Shown here piece after piece: positions 10,681 through 12,882 of a DNA stretch of 12,882 nt. The notes under the pieces are model-generated. The model was not told the origin of the DNA. It saw only the letters and a list, made by a program, of their open reading frames with translations, and did not search any database. The stretch is taken from the NCBI GenBank assembly GCA_017629615.1, contig JAGBWT010000127.1:1-12882 (forward strand), read 5' to 3'. This DNA comes from Alistipes sp. (GTDB lineage: Bacteria > Bacteroidota > Bacteroidia > Bacteroidales > Rikenellaceae). The translations under genes were made by a program, and so were the position numbers. Numbering within the stretch: position 1 is the stretch's first letter; every line of letters starts with the position of its first letter.

Positions 10681-11976
10681 ATGAAAAAACTATCTCTCGT
10701 GCTGATGTTGTTGTTCGTTGGCACAATCATCACCTTCGCACAGCCGAAGCAGTCGTTTGTCAAGGTTACGGTCACTCCCGACCACGTCGAGGATTGGCTC
10801 TACAAATGTGGCGAAAAGCCTCGCTTCGAGGTTGCTGTGACGACGTGCAGCAATACGCCGATAAAGAATGCCGAGATATACTACGAGATTTCGGAGGACT
10901 TTCTCGAACCGCTCAAAAAGGGCAAGATGACCCTCAAAAACGGCAGCACAACCCTCTCGGGCTATACGATGAATAAGCCGGGCTTCCTGCGCTGTCGCGT
11001 TTGGGCTACGGTCGATGGCGTCAAATACGAGGAGTGCGCAACGGCAGGCTTCGACGTCGAGAATATCAAGGCTACGACCATTATGCCCGACGACTTTGTG
11101 CAGTATTGGCAGGCGGCCGTTGAGCAGAACAAGAAGTTGGCAATGTTGCCTCAACTGACGCTCGTTCCCGAGAAGTGTACCCCGACCGTCAATGTCTATT
11201 CGGCAAGTTTCCAGAGCTACAAGAAGGGCTCGCGCATCTATGGAACGCTCTGCGTGCCTGTTCACCACGAGGGTCGTTGCCCAGCATTGCTTATCGTGCC
11301 TGGTGCGGGTTGTCGTTCGCGCAAGGGTTATATCAGCGAGGCCGAGAAGGGTTTTGTTACCTTCGAAATCGGTATTCACGGTATCCCGACCGTCCTCGAA
11401 CCCGAATCGATATACACATCGCTCAAACAAGGCTCGTTGCTCAACTATCAGTTCTCGGGCATCGACGATAAGGATAACTATATCTACAAACGCATCTTCC
11501 TCGGTTGCGCTCGCGCTATCGACTTCCTTGCCGAACTCGACTTTGTCGATGGCGACCATATCGGCGTGATGGGCGGCTCGCAGGGTGGTGCGCTCTCGAT
11601 AACCACAGCCTACCTCAACCCGAAAGTTAAGTGTGCCGGTGCGTTCTATCCCGCAATGTGCGACCTGACGGGTTATCTTCACGGTCAGGGAAATGCGTGG
11701 CCTTATGTCTTTAAGAACAAGGCCCTTGCAACCAAAGAACGCCTCGAAACGGTAAAATACTACGACGTGGTGAATTTTGCCCGCCTGATGAAGCAGCCGA
11801 TATTTGTATCGTTTGGTTACAACGACCTCGTTGTATGTCCGACATCGATTCAGGCCGCTTGCAACGCTATCGAAGCACCTATCCACCTGATGATTGTACC
11901 TCAATCGCGCCACTACACCTATCCGGAGCAGATGAAGGCTCGCTCGGCGTGGATGATGGAGAATGTTGTGAAATAG
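10681..11976 (+). CDS. Secreted CE7-like acetyl esterase with N-terminal beta-sandwich domain
   Basis: This 431-residue secreted serine esterase has a signal peptide ending TFA-Gln21. Residues about 25-128 look like an Ig-like beta domain (PRFEVAVTT, AEIYYEIS, GFLRCRVWATVDG). Residues about 130-431 form an alpha/beta-hydrolase resembling the acetyl xylan esterase / cephalosporin-C deacetylase family (CE7). The predicted triad is Ser300 in GGSQGG, Asp382 in GYNDLVVCPTS, and His411 in SRHYTYPEQ. The CE7 hallmark RGQ in front of the nucleophile is not apparent; that stretch reads EIGIHGIP (229-236). The substrate range may therefore differ from classic acetyl xylan esterases. The ATG at 10681 begins the signal peptide. 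It is the first gene of a two-gene unit with the CE1-like esterase. Removal of acetyl groups from plant or host glycans is the likely but unproven role. Confidence 0.88.
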   Translation: MKKLSLVLMLLFVGTIITFAQPKQSFVKVTVTPDHVEDWLYKCGEKPRFEVAVTTCSNTPIKNAEIYYEISEDFLEPLKKGKMTLKNGSTTLSGYTMNKPGFLRCRVWATVDGVKYEECATAGFDVENIKATTIMPDDFVQYWQAAVEQNKKLAMLPQLTLVPEKCTPTVNVYSASFQSYKKGSRIYGTLCVPVHHEGRCPALLIVPGAGCRSRKGYISEAEKGFVTFEIGIHGIPTVLEPESIYTSLKQGSLLNYQFSGIDDKDNYIYKRIFLGCARAIDFLAELDFVDGDHIGVMGGSQGGALSITTAYLNPKVKCAGAFYPAMCDLTGYLHGQGNAWPYVFKNKALATKERLETVKYYDVVNFARLMKQPIFVSFGYNDLVVCPTSIQAACNAIEAPIHLMIVPQSRHYTYPEQMKARSAWMMENVVK

Positions 11977-11994
11977 AGCTAAACCACCTGCACT

Positions 11995-12867
11995 ATGAGA
12001 CGTATCTTGCTCTCCATTGTGGCGGTTTTCGCACTCTGCACTTCGGCCTTTGCCGACGAGGGTCAGCTTACACAACACACTCTGCGCCACAAGGGCGTCG
12101 AATATACCTATTGGCTCTATTTGCCGGCCAATTTGCCTGCCGACGCTCCGCTCGTGGTCGTGTTCCACGGCTACGGTTCGCGCAATATTCCATCGCTAAA
12201 ATATGGCTTTAACGCACTTGCCGACCGCAACGGTTTTGCTGTGTGTTATCCGCGCGGCACGCAGGATTTTCGCGGCAAACATTGTTGGGACGTGGGCTAC
12301 TCGTTCCACAAGGAGAAGGGGTGGAAACGCGACGAGGTGGGCTTCGCTTGCCGCTTGGTGCGCACATTGCAAAAGGAGTATGGTTTGAGCCGTACCAACG
12401 TCTTTGCTACGGGCCACTCCAACGGTGGCGAGATGTGCTACCTGCTCGCCTATACGCGCCCCGATGTCTTTGCTGCCGTAGCACCCGTGTCGGGTCTTAC
12501 GATGGAGTGGATGTATCGCGAGTTGGAGGCCAAAAAGCCTATACCGCTATTGGAAATTCACGGCACCGAGGATAAAACCTCGGCCTGGAATGGCGACCCG
12601 ACCAACAAAGGGGGCTGGGGTAAATATATAGCCGTGCCGCGCGCTGTGGGCTATTGGGCCGCAGTCAATCGCTGCACGCACGAGCAGGTCGAGAAGTTGC
12701 CGTTGCGCCGCAATCAGGTAGTCGCGCACCGCTATGTCGGTGGCACCGATGGCACCGAGGTTTGGCTCTACGAGGTTGTCGGGGGCAAACATTCGTGGGC
12801 CGAGAAGGACCTCGATACGGCACAGCATATATGGAACTTTTTTTCAAAATATCTTAAATCGAGATAA
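11995..12867 (+). CDS. Secreted CE1-like esterase (feruloyl esterase / LpqC-type hydrolase)
   Basis: This encodes 290 residues with a signal peptide (MRRILLSIVAVFALCTSAFA, cut before Asp21). It is an alpha/beta-hydrolase of the esterase / polyhydroxybutyrate-depolymerase-like family that includes CE1 feruloyl esterases. Expected motifs are VVVFHGYGS (54-62, oxyanion region), the nucleophile Ser142 in GHSNGGEM, Asp193 in EIHGTEDKT, and His266 in GGKHSW. The conserved DVGYSF and KRDEVGF segments between the oxyanion region and nucleophile are also present. The gene starts 18 bases after the CE7-like gene with no promoter between, so they are likely one transcript. Together they would remove different ester decorations from a polysaccharide. 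No carbohydrate-binding module is visible. The gene ends at 12867, just before the window edge; a terminator would lie outside. Hydrolase class is secure, the exact substrate is not. Confidence 0.9.
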   Translation: MRRILLSIVAVFALCTSAFADEGQLTQHTLRHKGVEYTYWLYLPANLPADAPLVVVFHGYGSRNIPSLKYGFNALADRNGFAVCYPRGTQDFRGKHCWDVGYSFHKEKGWKRDEVGFACRLVRTLQKEYGLSRTNVFATGHSNGGEMCYLLAYTRPDVFAAVAPVSGLTMEWMYRELEAKKPIPLLEIHGTEDKTSAWNGDPTNKGGWGKYIAVPRAVGYWAAVNRCTHEQVEKLPLRRNQVVAHRYVGGTDGTEVWLYEVVGGKHSWAEKDLDTAQHIWNFFSKYLKSR

Positions 12868-12882
12868 CAGTTTGGTGTTCAG

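Noticed and set aside
10690..12168. A 492-codon open frame on the minus strand opposite the two esterases
   Set aside because: It is antisense to two clear hydrolase genes with intact triads. Its translation has no recognisable domain and is explained by the codon bias of the plus strand.

Overview
The window comes from a Bacteroidales-type bacterium (phylum Bacteroidota), probably gut-associated; I cannot fix the family. Three things support this. Almost every transcription unit has a Bacteroidota -7 box (TAnnTTTG). Shine-Dalgarno sequences are nearly absent. The protein set includes a fimbrillin-family lipoprotein with leucine-rich repeats, a Bacteroidota-type small helical-domain regulator, and secreted CE7 and CE1 esterases. 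TAG is the commonest stop: eight of the twelve gene ends in the window.

Region 1 (1-600): the 3' part of a haem catalase gene, open and well conserved except for one in-frame TAG. The TAG sits exactly where the family's haem-ligand tyrosine should be, so the gene looks freshly inactivated. Region 2 (564-3560): a lipoprotein of unknown function with a structured leader, a membrane-anchored Ser/Thr protein kinase, and a divergently transcribed regulator-like protein that shares a 46-bp promoter region with the kinase. Nearly identical terminator hairpins lie at both outer, convergent gene ends of this block. Region 3 (3605-4826): nicotinate phosphoribosyltransferase (NAD salvage).

Region 4 (4888-8072): an apparent two-gene operon on the minus strand. 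It encodes a 50-residue peptide and a large surface lipoprotein with a fimbrillin-like N-terminal part and a leucine-rich-repeat C-terminal part. Its likely promoter lies about 240 bp upstream, with a long leader that starts with a palindrome and a run of eight C. A pair of 15-bp direct repeats 21 bp apart abuts the promoter. Region 5 (8177-8646): a small CD225/dispanin-like double-membrane-span protein on the plus strand, ending in a strong bidirectional terminator.

Region 6 (8649-12867): a GT2 glycosyltransferase and a secreted glycerophosphodiester phosphodiesterase on the minus strand, then a divergent plus-strand pair of secreted esterases (CE7-like and CE1-like). The divergent promoters between the phosphodiesterase and the esterases carry the same 11-bp motif in mirrored positions, each six bases from its -7 box. 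This suggests coordinated control of a set of secreted ester-cleaving enzymes.

No tRNA, rRNA, insertion sequence, CRISPR array, integrase or phage gene was seen. The strongest observations are the stop codon at the catalase haem tyrosine, the mirrored promoter motif, the control region of the fimbrillin/LRR operon, and the kinase/regulator divergon.
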